From the NCBI RefSeq assembly GCF_016862795.1, contig NZ_BONQ01000161.1, positions 1 to 64,000 of the forward strand: 64,000 bases of DNA. Direction: 5' to 3'. Shown piece after piece: positions 17,028 to 25,690 of this stretch. Made by a program: the position numbers and the translations under genes. The notes under the pieces were generated by a model that was not told the DNA's origin, did no database searches, and was given only the letters and a program-made list of their open reading frames with translations. The stretch comes from Dactylosporangium siamense. GTDB taxonomy: Bacteria; Actinomycetota; Actinomycetes; Mycobacteriales; Micromonosporaceae. Position 1 is the first letter of the stretch. Every line of letters starts with the position of its first letter.

Positions 17028-18215
17028 ATGCAACTACGACGACTGACTCTGCTGTTCGTGGCGAGCGCCCTGGTGCTCGCCGGCTGTGGTGACTCCGCCC
17101 CGTCCTGGAAGGACCCCGGAGGTGGCTCCAGCGCCGCCACGGACACCGTCAAGGTGACCGCGCCCGCGGACGGTGCCGCGGACGTGTCGACGGCCACGTC
17201 CATCACCTTCGCGGCATCTTCCGACGCCTCCGTTTCGCTCCAGGATGCGTCTGGTACCCCCATCGAAGGCGCCGTGGTGCCGCCGTCGTCGTCCGCCTCG
17301 CCCGCCTCGCCCGCTCCGGGTGGCGTCGAGTGGATGCCCGCCAAGCAGCTGAAGTACGCCACCGAATACACGGCGACGGTCACCTCGGGCAAAGCTAAGT
17401 CCACCGTGAAGTTCACCACCATGGCGAAGCCGTCCAGCCTCGTCCGCACCAGCAGCCAGATCGGCGACGGCCAGGTCGTCGGCGTCGGCATGATGATGAT
17501 CCTGTCCTTCGGCACCGAGATCCCGAAGGACAAGCGCGCCGGCATCGAGAAGCGCCTCTTCATGACCTCCGACCCGCCGCAGGTGGGCAGCTGGAACTGG
17601 TACACCTCCAAGGAGATCCACTACCGCCCGAAGGAGTACTGGCAGGCCGGCACCAAGCTCTCCCTGCGCGCCGCGGTCGGCGGAGTCTCCTACGGCGGAA
17701 AGTCCTACGGCGAGAAGGACCTCACCGTCGACGCCACCGTGGGCAAGAAGCTCATCATGGAGGTCGACAACGCCACCAAGCAGATGACCGTCACCGAGGA
17801 CGGCACGGTCCTGAAGACGATGCCCGTCTCCCTGGGCAAGCCCAGCAACCCCTCCGACAGCGGCAACTTCATCGTCATGGTGAAGAACGAGTGGGAGTGG
17901 TTCGACTCCTCCACCTACGGCGTCCCGGTCGACTCCCCCGACGGCTACCGCACCAAGGTCGAGTACCCGCAGCGGATCACCTGGAGCGGCCAGTACATCC
18001 ACGCCGCCCCCTGGTCCGTCAAGGACCAGGGCAAACGCAACGTCTCCCACGGCTGCGTCAACATCTCCCTGGAGCTGGCGAAGTGGCTCTACGGCGTGAC
18101 CCACATCGGCGACCCCGTCATCGTGAAGGGCACCGAGGAGCGCGTGAAGTACGGCGACGGCTGGACCGACTGGGAGCTGTCCTGGGAGGAGTACCAGAAG
18201 GGCAGCGCCCTCTGA
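17028..18215 (+). CDS. Lipoprotein L,D-transpeptidase
   Basis: 395 aa. The signal peptide ends in the lipobox VLAGC (Cys20). Two Ig-like domains follow (VKVTAPADGAADVSTATSITF; SSLVRTSSQIGDGQVVGVGMMMILSFG), then a YkuD catalytic domain with SHGCVNISLELAKWLY (His341, Cys343). This is the LdtMt2-type architecture, which makes 3-3 cross-links in peptidoglycan on the outer face of the membrane. ATG 17028 is chosen over TTG 17022; another ATG at 17018 is out of frame. Between kinase and rpsT; a hairpin follows. Confidence 0.92.
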   Translation: MQLRRLTLLFVASALVLAGCGDSAPSWKDPGGGSSAATDTVKVTAPADGAADVSTATSITFAASSDASVSLQDASGTPIEGAVVPPSSSASPASPAPGGVEWMPAKQLKYATEYTATVTSGKAKSTVKFTTMAKPSSLVRTSSQIGDGQVVGVGMMMILSFGTEIPKDKRAGIEKRLFMTSDPPQVGSWNWYTSKEIHYRPKEYWQAGTKLSLRAAVGGVSYGGKSYGEKDLTVDATVGKKLIMEVDNATKQMTVTEDGTVLKTMPVSLGKPSNPSDSGNFIVMVKNEWEWFDSSTYGVPVDSPDGYRTKVEYPQRITWSGQYIHAAPWSVKDQGKRNVSHGCVNISLELAKWLYGVTHIGDPVIVKGTEERVKYGDGWTDWELSWEEYQKGSAL

Positions 18216-18218
18216 CGC

Positions 18219-18241
18219 GGCCGGCCGTTTTGGCTGGCCGG
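18219..18241 (+). terminator. Hairpin after L,D-transpeptidase
   Basis: CGGCCGGC-CGTTTTG-GCTGGCCG forms an 8-bp stem with one G.U pair, 3 nt after the stop codon. No following T-tract. Confidence 0.5.
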
Positions 18242-18340
18242 GTGGGGACCTGGTAACCTGATTCATCGCGCACGGTGACGCGTCCATGTTGCTTGCGCCT
18301 CAACGTTTCCAACCCGAGCTAACAAGACGAGGTCTGTCGC

Positions 18341-18607
18341 GTGGCGAACATCAAGTCCCAGATCAAGCGCAACCGGCAGAACGAGAAGCGCCGCCTGCGC
18401 AACAAGTCGGTCAAGTCTTCGCTGAAGACGGCGATCCGCAAGTTCCACGAGGCGACCGCCGCCGGCGACAACGAGACGGCTGCGACGCTGCTCCGTGCCG
18501 CCACGCGCAAGCTGGACCAGGCTGCCAGCAAGGGCGTCATCCACAAGAACCAGGCCGCCAACCGCAAGTCGGCGATCACCAAGAAGCTGGGCTCGCTGGC
18601 CGCCTGA
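18341..18607 (+). CDS. rpsT: 30S ribosomal protein S20
   Basis: 88 aa, strongly basic: [21 protein letters not shown] at the start and [16 protein letters not shown] at the end are diagnostic of S20, an all-helical primary 16S rRNA binder. The GTG start is preceded by ACGAGGT. A TAACCT -10-like box near 18253 may be its promoter. A strong terminator follows. It is divergent in orientation from holA, with which rpsT is commonly neighbouring in actinobacteria. Confidence 0.98.
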   Translation: MANIKSQIKRNRQNEKRRLRNKSVKSSLKTAIRKFHEATAAGDNETAATLLRAATRKLDQAASKGVIHKNQAANRKSAITKKLGSLAA

Positions 18608-18633
18608 GCGGTCCACCAGCACTGCGTTCCGCG

Positions 18634-18663
18634 GAAAGCGCCGCCCTGACGGGCGGCGCTTTC
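18634..18663 (+). terminator. Terminator of rpsT
   Basis: GAAAGCGCCGCCC-TGAC-GGGCGGCGCTTTC is a perfect 13-bp stem with a 4-nt loop, 26 nt after the stop codon. The A/T ends of the stem supply a short U run. Confidence 0.9.
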
Positions 18664-18728
18664 GCTGTGCTTCCGGGTTTGCTGAAACCGGACGCTCCGA
18701 GCCGCTCCCGGACCGCTCCGCCCACTCC

Positions 18729-18800
<72 letters not shown>

Positions 18801-19123
18801 TGCCCACCGGCCGTCAGGTCGGGGCATTCCGTCGCGGCGTTCCGGGCCGACTCAGCGCTCCCAGATGTCCGGAGAATTCTCTTTGCGCGATTACTCCGCT
18901 CCCGGAGTGGATCTTCCTGGTGATCGGGTTCGCGTCGGGGACAAATCCCTCAAAGAGAACTAAGCGGAACCGCGGCAGCGCCCGGAACGGCGGTGACGGG
19001 GCGCTCAGGGCACCCAGACCTCACTCTTCGACCGCGGCAACAAGGCCAAACCGGTCTGTCTGAAGGCCCGCCCGTCCGATCCCTCAACCTCGCCACGCGG
19101 CCTCTGCCGCGGCCCATCGCGGT

Positions 19124-19170
19124 GATCGAAGGGCGGATCCGGTCGTGGTGACCAGATCCGTCCTTCGATC
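19124..19170. repeat. Long interrupted hairpin
   Basis: GATCGAAGGGCGGATC (19124-19139) faces GATCCGTCCTTCGATC (19155-19170): 16 pairs including one G.T. Inside, GGTC (19141-19144) pairs with GACC (19150-19153) around GTGGT. It could act as a terminator for the minus-strand transcript or be a REP-like or mobile-element remnant. Confidence 0.6.
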
Positions 19171-19176
19171 AAGCGA

Positions 19177-19485
19177 CAGCGCGAGGAATGCGCCCGGGTC
19201 GGCACTGCGGATCACGCCCGCCTACCGGAAGCTCGACGGCAGGCACCGAGGTCGCCGCGCCGCCCCCTCGGGCTAACAAGCCCCAGCGCGACGATTACGC
19301 CGGGTCGGCACAGCGCTCACGCGCACCTGCCAAAAGCTCGACGCAGGCACCAAGGTCGCCGCGCCGCCCTCAGGCAAACAAGCCCCAGCGCGACGAATGC
19401 GCCCGGAGTCGGCACAGCGATCACGCCCACCTGCCAAGAGCTCGACGCAGGCACCGAGATCACCGTGCCGCCGCCTCAGGCGAAC
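19177..19485 (-). repeat. Three imperfect ~103-bp direct repeats downstream of a gene end
   Basis: Units begin at CAGCGCGAS near 19177, 19284 and 19386, giving spacings of 107 and 102 bp. Shared blocks include AAGCTCGACG, GGCAGGCACC or GCAGGCACC, and GGTCGCCGCGCCGCC. The third unit contains the stop codon of the 968-aa gene (CCTCAGGCGAAC); the same block appears as CCTCAGGCAAAC and CTCGGGCTAAC in the others. This suggests tandem duplication of the gene's 3' end followed by decay. Confidence 0.75.
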
Positions 19486-22382
19486 CGGCCCTGGTTGAAG
19501 CCGCCGGTCCGCTGCCGGGTCAGGTCCTCGTCGGTGCGCCACGGCCGCTCGGCGTGCCGGCCCGACTGGAGCTGCCCCGACGAGAAGTGCCCAGTGTCGT
19601 CGGCCCTGCGCCGCCCGCCCGGCTGGCGCTGTGCGTGCCGGCCACCGCTGGTGTCCCGGTTGCCCGCGCGACCGTTGTCGACCGGGCGGGTCGGCTCGTT
19701 GGGGTCGGGTTCGTCGGCGGCGTCGTATCCGCTCCACGCCGCCTGCCCCGCAGCCCAGCCGGTCTGACCGCCCCGGTTCGGCGTTGCGCCCCACTGCGCC
19801 TGGTCAGCCCAACCGGTCTCGTCGTCCCAGTCCGCCCACGGGTCGACCGGCTCGCCGTGCGGCGCCTGCCCGTGCCCCGTGCCATACCCGGCCTGTCCGT
19901 CCTCGCCGGAGTACCCACGCTGACCGACCTGCCCGTCGCTGGAATAGCCACGCTGACCGGTCTGCTCATCGCCACCGGAGTAGCCACGCTGGCTGCCCTG
20001 CTCATCGCCACCGGAGTAGCCAGGCTGGGCGCTCTGCCCGTCGCTGGAATAGCCACGCTGGGCGCCCTGTCCGTCGCCGGAGTAGCCACGCTGGCCGGTC
20101 TGCTCATCGCCGGAGTAGCCGCGCTGACCGGTCTGCCCGTCCGCGGCGGGGTAGCCGCCCGGCTGGCCGGTGGACGTCGCGTCGGCGCGACCGCTTCCGC
20201 GGCCGGTCCATGCGGCGCGGTCACCCCAGACGGTCTCGTCACCCCAGTTGGCCCGGCCGTCGCCGGCGCCGCCCGGACCGCCCCAAGCGGTCTCGTTGCC
20301 CCAGCCTGCCCCGGTGTCCTCGCCCCACGCCTGCCGGCTCTCACCGGTCGGCCCGTGCTCGACCCGCGCCGGGTGACCGCTCCACGATCCGTCGTTCTGG
20401 CGGATGCCCCGCCCACGACCGTCGGTGGTCTCCTCGGGGTTGCGGCCGTGCCCGTCCGGCACGTTGCCACCCCGGCCGGCACCCGGCACGTAACCGGCAC
20501 CCGGCTCGTGCCCGGCACCCGGCTCGTACCCGACGCCCGGCTCCTGCCCGGCACCCTGCTCCCAGCCCGCGGGCATGGCACGGTCCCAGCTCTGCCCCTC
20601 GTCCTCCTGGCGCCAGGTCTGACCACCGCCGCCCTGCGCACCCTGACCGGCGGAACCACCCTGCCGACCCGCAACGTCCTGATCCCAGCCGTGCACGGGC
20701 CGGCCGTCCTGGTCCCAACCGTGCACCGGCTGGCCGTTTTCGTCCCAACCGTGCACCGGCTGACCGTTTTCGTCCCAGCCATGCACCGGCTGACCGTTCT
20801 GATCCCACCCGTGCACCGGCTGGCCGTCGCGGTCCCACCCCTGCACGGGCCGGGCGTCGCGGTCCCAGCCGCCTGCGGCCTGGGCCTCGCGGTCCCACGC
20901 CTCCGTCGCCTGGTCCCGGCCCTCGCTGATCTCGCCGGAGTGGTCCCAGTGCTGCCCCGCCTGCGCGGACCGGGTCGACTCGTCCCAGCCGGTGCGGGTC
21001 GGCCAGGTGCCGCCGTCGGCCGGCCGGTCCCAGCCCTCGTGCTCGCCGGTCCGGCCGTGGCGGCCGTCAGCGCCGGCCTCGTGGTCGCGGAAGTGGACCC
21101 CGCGGGTGTCCGCGTCGCCGTGCCCAGGGTGGACGCCGGTGTCCCCGTCGTAGACGTCCGACCGGTGGGCGTCGCCGCCGTCGTGGAACGCCGACCGCGC
21201 ACCGGCCTCGCCCGCGCGGAACGCCGGGTGCACCCCGGTGTCCCCGTCACGGAACACGGGCTGCTGACCGGAGTCACCGTCACGGAACGCCCGACCGGAA
21301 CCCGTGTCACCGTCACGGAACGCCCGACCCGAACCCGTGTCACCGTCACGGAACGCCCGACCCGAACCCGTATCACCGTCACGGTAGGCGCGGCCCGGGG
21401 CGGTCTCGGCGTCGGGGAACGCCGCGTGCGCGCCGGTGTCGCCGTCGCGGACGGCGCGGCGGCCCATGGTGTCCGCGGTGGGCTGGGCGGGTGGGACGTC
21501 GCTGGCGGGCGAGATCCCGTATTCGTTGCTCGGCGGGGCCTCGGTCTGGCGGCTGGCGCCGCGCGGGCCGCCGTCGCGGGCCGGGACCGAGATCCGGATG
21601 ACGCCGACCTTCTTGCGCTGCGCGGGCGGCTCGCTGGCCGCCTGCCGCGTCGCGGTGCGCGTGGCCCCCGCCCCGGTGCCGCTGGCCTGCCGCACGCCGC
21701 CACCGGCGCCGCCCGTGGCAGCCGCGTCACCGGAACCACCGGACGAGCCGGCACCCCCGGAGAAGCCGGCACCACCGGACGAACCCACGCCACCGGACGA
21801 GCCCGCCCCACCGGACGACCCGGCGCCGCTGGACGAGCCCGAGGGGCCACCGGAGACGGCGGCGCCCGCGAAGCCGGACCTGGCGACGCTGCCCACACCC
21901 GCACGGCCCGAGCCGGCGACCGAGATCCCGATCCCAGACGAGTCGCGGCCACCGGCGGCACGGGCCGCGGCGCCGGCACCGGTCCCGGTGGAGGTGCCCG
22001 AGCCTCGGGCCATCTCCGCCCGGTCCAGCGCGGTCGTGGTCCGCCGGGTGGCGGAGGTCGGGTCGTCGTCGTGGTCGGGGGAATCCACCCGGGTGGATGA
22101 CGCCCGTTCGGATGAACCACGGGCGGCGGAACGCGCCTGGGCGCGGACCCGCTTCGAACCGCCGATGGCCATGTCGTTGACCTTGACCATGACCGCGACG
22201 ACCGCCGGCAGGACGGGGACCGCCCACCAGCTGACCAACTCGGCGAGTGCCAGCAGCACGCCGGCCGCGATCATGCACTCAAACAGCATGAAACTGACGA
22301 ATCCGCCGATGTGCAGATGGCGAAGCCGCAGCGCACGCACATACAGCGGCGCCTGTGGGGCGAACCCGTTGCTCGTCGTCAT
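19476..22382 (-). CDS. 968-aa two-helix membrane protein with long repeat-rich disordered tail
   Basis: 968 aa. The N-terminus (MTTSNGFAPQAPLYVRALRL) is followed by two membrane helices, FVSFMLFECMIAAGVLLALAELV and AVPVLPAVVAVMVKV, within residues 25-75. The other 890 residues are low complexity: a Ser/Gly-rich segment (GSSGGAGSSGGVGSSGG type), then FRDGDTGSGRA repeats, GWDENGQPVH decapeptide repeats and RGYSGDEQTGQ repeats, ending PWRTDEDLTRQRTGGFNQGRFA. GGAGGA precedes the ATG, whose first bases overlap the TGA of holA (ATGA). Not recognised; the tail looks like a disordered, Gly/Asp/Trp-rich scaffold of unknown role. It is predicted cytoplasmic if the short N-terminus is inside. Confidence 0.8.
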   Translation of the reverse strand: MTTSNGFAPQAPLYVRALRLRHLHIGGFVSFMLFECMIAAGVLLALAELVSWWAVPVLPAVVAVMVKVNDMAIGGSKRVRAQARSAARGSSERASSTRVDSPDHDDDPTSATRRTTTALDRAEMARGSGTSTGTGAGAAARAAGGRDSSGIGISVAGSGRAGVGSVARSGFAGAAVSGGPSGSSSGAGSSGGAGSSGGVGSSGGAGFSGGAGSSGGSGDAAATGGAGGGVRQASGTGAGATRTATRQAASEPPAQRKKVGVIRISVPARDGGPRGASRQTEAPPSNEYGISPASDVPPAQPTADTMGRRAVRDGDTGAHAAFPDAETAPGRAYRDGDTGSGRAFRDGDTGSGRAFRDGDTGSGRAFRDGDSGQQPVFRDGDTGVHPAFRAGEAGARSAFHDGGDAHRSDVYDGDTGVHPGHGDADTRGVHFRDHEAGADGRHGRTGEHEGWDRPADGGTWPTRTGWDESTRSAQAGQHWDHSGEISEGRDQATEAWDREAQAAGGWDRDARPVQGWDRDGQPVHGWDQNGQPVHGWDENGQPVHGWDENGQPVHGWDQDGRPVHGWDQDVAGRQGGSAGQGAQGGGGQTWRQEDEGQSWDRAMPAGWEQGAGQEPGVGYEPGAGHEPGAGYVPGAGRGGNVPDGHGRNPEETTDGRGRGIRQNDGSWSGHPARVEHGPTGESRQAWGEDTGAGWGNETAWGGPGGAGDGRANWGDETVWGDRAAWTGRGSGRADATSTGQPGGYPAADGQTGQRGYSGDEQTGQRGYSGDGQGAQRGYSSDGQSAQPGYSGGDEQGSQRGYSGGDEQTGQRGYSSDGQVGQRGYSGEDGQAGYGTGHGQAPHGEPVDPWADWDDETGWADQAQWGATPNRGGQTGWAAGQAAWSGYDAADEPDPNEPTRPVDNGRAGNRDTSGGRHAQRQPGGRRRADDTGHFSSGQLQSGRHAERPWRTDEDLTRQRTGGFNQGRFA
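19910..20150 (-). repeat. RGYSGDxQxxQ peptide-repeat array (approximate limits)
   Basis: Coding tandem array of 11-12 codon units (GYSGDEQTGQR, GYSGDGQGAQR, GYSSDGQSAQP and variants), about seven copies, near the C-terminus of the 968-aa protein. Confidence 0.85.
20690..20880 (-). repeat. GWDxxGQPVH decapeptide-repeat array (approximate limits)
   Basis: About six to seven 30-bp units encode GWDQNGQPVH, GWDENGQPVH and GWDQDGRPVH. The middle copies are nearly identical at DNA level, indicating recent tandem expansion. Confidence 0.9.
21180..21460 (-). repeat. FRDGDTGxGRA peptide-repeat array (approximate limits)
   Basis: Units of 11 codons encode AFRDGDTGSGR and variants (AYRDGDTG, VFRDGDTGVHP). 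Three neighbouring copies are almost identical in DNA. Confidence 0.9.
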
Positions 22383-23362
22383 CGTCCTATTCCTCCAGCA
22401 CGCGCTGCGACCACTGCGAACACAGCCCGCTCGAGCGCATAGCCGCGGTCGTCCGAGCCACCCTTGACGGCGGCATTGCACTCTGCCGCCACTCGCATGG
22501 CATCAACGAGCGCCTCGGCCGTCCAGCCACGGGCTTGGCGCTGCGCGCGTTCAACCTTCCACGGAGGCATTCCCAAATTTCCGGCGAGTTGATATGCGTT
22601 GCCCTTGCCCGCGGCGGCCACCCGGGCGACGGTCCGGACCCCGTCGGCGATGGCGTCGGCGATCGGCACGGGGTCCACGCCGACGTGCATCGCCCACCGC
22701 AGGGCCTCCAGCGCGGCGGCCGTGTCGCCGACCATGACGGCGTCGGCGACGGTGAACCCGGAGACCTCGGCACGGCCGCGGTAGTACTGCGCGACGGTGC
22801 CCACATCGATCCGGCCGCCGGTGTCGGCGACGAGCTGCGAGCAGGCGGCGACCAGCTCACGCAGGTCGTTGCCGACCGCGCCGAGCAGGGCCTCGGCGGC
22901 GTCCTCGCCGATCTTGCCGCCCTGGCGGCGGATCTCGTTGCGCACGAAGTCGACCCGCTCGCGGTGCTTGCTGATCTTCGCGGCGGGCACGACGTCGGCG
23001 CCGGCGGCCTTGAGCCCGTCGGCGAGGGCCTTGCCCTTGGCGCCGCCGGGGTGGGTGACGACGAGCACGACGTCGTCCTCGGGGTCGGCGGCATAGGCGA
23101 GCAGCGCGGCGCTGATGTCCTTCTTCGCGTCCTGGCCGTTGTCGACGACGAGCACCCGCCGGCCGCCGAACAGCGAAGGGCTCAGCAGCTCCGCGAGCTC
23201 ACCGGCGAGCAGCTCACCACCGGGGCGGCGATGCACCTCGGTGCCGGGGTCCTCGGCGCGGGCGGCGGCGATGGTGTCGGTGACGGCGCGGGAGACGAGC
23301 AGCTCCTCGTCACCGATCACCAGGCGGAGGCGGGGCAGACCAGAACCAGACACACGAGCCAT
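22379..23362 (-). CDS. holA: DNA polymerase III delta subunit
   Basis: 327 aa. LVIGDEELLVSRAVTDTIAAARAE at the start, VLVVDNGQDAKKD near 80 and the long helical C-terminal collar domain (AVGNDLRELVAACSQLVADTGG, ALEALRWAMHVGVDPVPIADAIADGVR) are typical of HolA, the clamp-loader subunit that opens the beta clamp. ATG 23362 is taken, with GGAGG 11 nt upstream; a TTG seven codons earlier is less likely. Downstream of comEC and coupled (ATGA) to the 968-aa gene. Confidence 0.93.
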   Translation of the reverse strand: MARVSGSGLPRLRLVIGDEELLVSRAVTDTIAAARAEDPGTEVHRRPGGELLAGELAELLSPSLFGGRRVLVVDNGQDAKKDISAALLAYAADPEDDVVLVVTHPGGAKGKALADGLKAAGADVVPAAKISKHRERVDFVRNEIRRQGGKIGEDAAEALLGAVGNDLRELVAACSQLVADTGGRIDVGTVAQYYRGRAEVSGFTVADAVMVGDTAAALEALRWAMHVGVDPVPIADAIADGVRTVARVAAAGKGNAYQLAGNLGMPPWKVERAQRQARGWTAEALVDAMRVAAECNAAVKGGSDDRGYALERAVFAVVAARAGGIGR

Positions 23363-23398
23363 CGTGTCACGACCCTCCGACAAAACCCGGCCGGGAAC

Positions 23399-25690
23399 TC
23401 AGCGTGCGGCCACCACCGCGAGATGCCCGGCGGCGTCGCGGACGACGGCGACGTCACCCTGCTCGTCGGTGCGCACGACCCGCGCGCCGCCCCGGGCCAG
23501 GCGGGCCAGCACAACCGGGCTCGGATGACCGTAGTCGTTGCCGGCGCCGACGCTGACCAGCGCGATCCTCGGCGCGACCGCGTCCAGGAACGCCGGGTCC
23601 TGATAGGCGGAGCCGTGGTGGGCGACCTTGAGCACGTCGGCGCGCAGGGGCGCGGTGAGCAGGCTCTCCTGCTCCTCGGTCTCGGCGTCGCCGGTGAGCA
23701 GCAGCCGGACCCCGGCGACGGTGACCGCCACGACCAGCGAGTTGTTGTTGACGTCGGACCGGGTGCCGGTCACCGCCCGGGCCGGGCCGAGGACGGTCAA
23801 CCCGACCGCGCCGACGGTCAGGGCCGTCCCGGCCGGCGCGTCGAGGGTGGCGATCCCCCGGTCGAGGACGGCCCGGCGGCCGCCGGCCGGCTCGGCGAAC
23901 GGTGGCGCGAGCAGCCGGTCGACGCGCCGCCGGCGCAGGACGCCGTCGAGGCCGCCGATGTGGTCGACGTGGAAGTGGCTGATGATCAGCAGCGGCACCC
24001 GCCGCACGCCGAGGTCCCGCAGGCAGCGGTCGACGGGGTCGGCCTGCGGCCCGGTGTCCACGACCACGGCGTCGTGCCCGCCGGCGGCCACGACGAGCGC
24101 GTCGCCCTGCCCGACGTCGCAGGCCACCACGATCCATCCCGGTGGCGGCCAGCCGCCGGCGAGCAGCCGGACGGGGACGGCGCCGAGCACGCCGGCGACG
24201 GCGCCGACGAGGACGAGCCGGCGCACGACCGGCCGCTGGAACGCGACGACCAGCACCGCGAGGAGCCCGCCGAGCAGCAGCCCGCCGAACGTGCCACCCG
24301 GCCACGGGAGGACGCCGTCGGGGACGGCGGCGCCGTGGTGGGCGATCATGACCAGCCATCGGGCCGGCCACGCGGCCACCCAGGCGGTGAACCCGGCGAC
24401 GCCCGGCAGCAGCGGCGACAGCACCGCGGCGAGGATGCCCAGGACGGTGGCTGGTGCGACGGCCGGGCCGGCGAGCAGGTTGGCGGGCACGGTGGTGAGG
24501 CTGACGCCGCCGGAGATGGCGGCGATCACCGGCGCGCAGGCCGCCTGTGCGGCGGCGGGCACGCAGACGGCGTCCGCCGCGAACGCCGGCCAGCCCCGGG
24601 CCTGCAGCGCCTCGGACCAGCGCGGCGCCAGCAGGACCAGACCGCCGGTGGCGAGCACGGACAGGGCGAACCCGGCATCGACCGCCAGCTCGGGGTCGGT
24701 GACGACGAGGACGAGCACCCCGGTGGCAAGCGACGGCAGCACGGCCCGGGGCCGGCCGAGGGCGAGCGCGACGAGGGCGAGCCCACCCATCGCGGCGGCC
24801 CGCAGCACGCTCGGCGACGGGCGGACCAGGATCACGAACCCGATGAGCGCCAGCACACAGACGAGCGCGGCGACCTTCGGCGTGGCCCGGCACCATCGGG
24901 CGAGCACCAGGACCAGCCCGATCACGATCGCCAGGTTCGCGCCGGAGACGGCGGTGAGGTGTGTGAGGCCGGTGGCGCGGAAGTCGTCGGCGAGCTGCTG
25001 GTCGAGCCGGCTGGTGTCGCCGACGACGAGCCCCGGCAGCAGCCCTCCCGGCTCGGCGGGCAGCGGCCGGCAGGCGCGCTGGAGGCCGGCCCGCAGCGTC
25101 CCGGCCGCCCGCTGCACCAGCGGCGCCGCGCCCACCCGGGCGGGCGCGTCGGTGACGGAGACGATCGCGGCGCGCAGGTCGCCGCCGTCGGGCGGGGACA
25201 GCCGGCCGGTCGTCTCGACCCGCTGCCCGGGCAGCAGGCCCAGCCACCCGCGGTCGCTCGCGAGGATCAGCACCCGTGCGCCAAGCTCGACCTGGGTGCC
25301 GTCGGGTGCGTGCAGCCAGGTCAGCCGGGCCGGCACGATGATCGTGGGTGACCGCCCGGCCGTCGGGCGGCCCAGCCGCGGGTCGTCGGCGATCTGCAGG
25401 CCGAGGCGCACCGTCCTGTGCGCGGCGGCCAGGCCGGCGAGGGGCTCGCTGTCGCGCTCACCGACCCGGGCGGCCGTCGCGACCGCACCGCAGGCGACGC
25501 CGATCAGCGCCGCGACGACCACCCACCGGGTCGGTCGCAGTGCCCGCACGGGAATCCGGGCCCAGCACGCGGCGAGGACGAGCGCGCCGAGGCCGACCGC
25601 CCAGCCGGCGCGGGCGGGGCAGAACAGGCACGCCAGGGCCGTCAGCCAGCAGCCGGTCGCGGCCCCGGCCAGGCGCAGGTCGGTGCTCAC
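23399..25690 (-). CDS. comEC: ComEC/Rec2-type DNA-uptake channel protein
   Basis: 763 aa. An N-terminal membrane region with a DUF4131-like soluble insert is followed by the Competence domain (LTAVSGANLAIVIGLVLVLARW, PSVLRAAAMGGLALVALALGRPR). The C-terminal metallo-beta-lactamase-like domain begins near WIVVACDVGQGDALVV and includes ISHFHVDHIGGLDGVL and LKVAHHGSAYQDPAFL. ComEC forms the inner-membrane channel for single-stranded DNA during transformation. The GTG start overlaps the comEA TGA (GTGA), so the two are coupled. Competence is not established in most actinomycetes; the pair is nonetheless conserved. Confidence 0.95.
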   Translation of the reverse strand: MSTDLRLAGAATGCWLTALACLFCPARAGWAVGLGALVLAACWARIPVRALRPTRWVVVAALIGVACGAVATAARVGERDSEPLAGLAAAHRTVRLGLQIADDPRLGRPTAGRSPTIIVPARLTWLHAPDGTQVELGARVLILASDRGWLGLLPGQRVETTGRLSPPDGGDLRAAIVSVTDAPARVGAAPLVQRAAGTLRAGLQRACRPLPAEPGGLLPGLVVGDTSRLDQQLADDFRATGLTHLTAVSGANLAIVIGLVLVLARWCRATPKVAALVCVLALIGFVILVRPSPSVLRAAAMGGLALVALALGRPRAVLPSLATGVLVLVVTDPELAVDAGFALSVLATGGLVLLAPRWSEALQARGWPAFAADAVCVPAAAQAACAPVIAAISGGVSLTTVPANLLAGPAVAPATVLGILAAVLSPLLPGVAGFTAWVAAWPARWLVMIAHHGAAVPDGVLPWPGGTFGGLLLGGLLAVLVVAFQRPVVRRLVLVGAVAGVLGAVPVRLLAGGWPPPGWIVVACDVGQGDALVVAAGGHDAVVVDTGPQADPVDRCLRDLGVRRVPLLIISHFHVDHIGGLDGVLRRRRVDRLLAPPFAEPAGGRRAVLDRGIATLDAPAGTALTVGAVGLTVLGPARAVTGTRSDVNNNSLVVAVTVAGVRLLLTGDAETEEQESLLTAPLRADVLKVAHHGSAYQDPAFLDAVAPRIALVSVGAGNDYGHPSPVVLARLARGGARVVRTDEQGDVAVVRDAAGHLAVVAAR

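Noticed and set aside
19273-19794. A 173-codon frame over the 103-bp repeats
   Set aside because: It overlaps the 968-aa gene in another frame and the repeat array; no ribosome site or domain.
20690-20880. 30-bp regular repeats resembling CRISPR
   Set aside because: They are coding decapeptide repeats inside an open frame, with no unique spacers.
22355-25351. A 998-codon open frame antisense to holA and comEC
   Set aside because: Same reason: composition-driven shadow opposite two well-identified genes.
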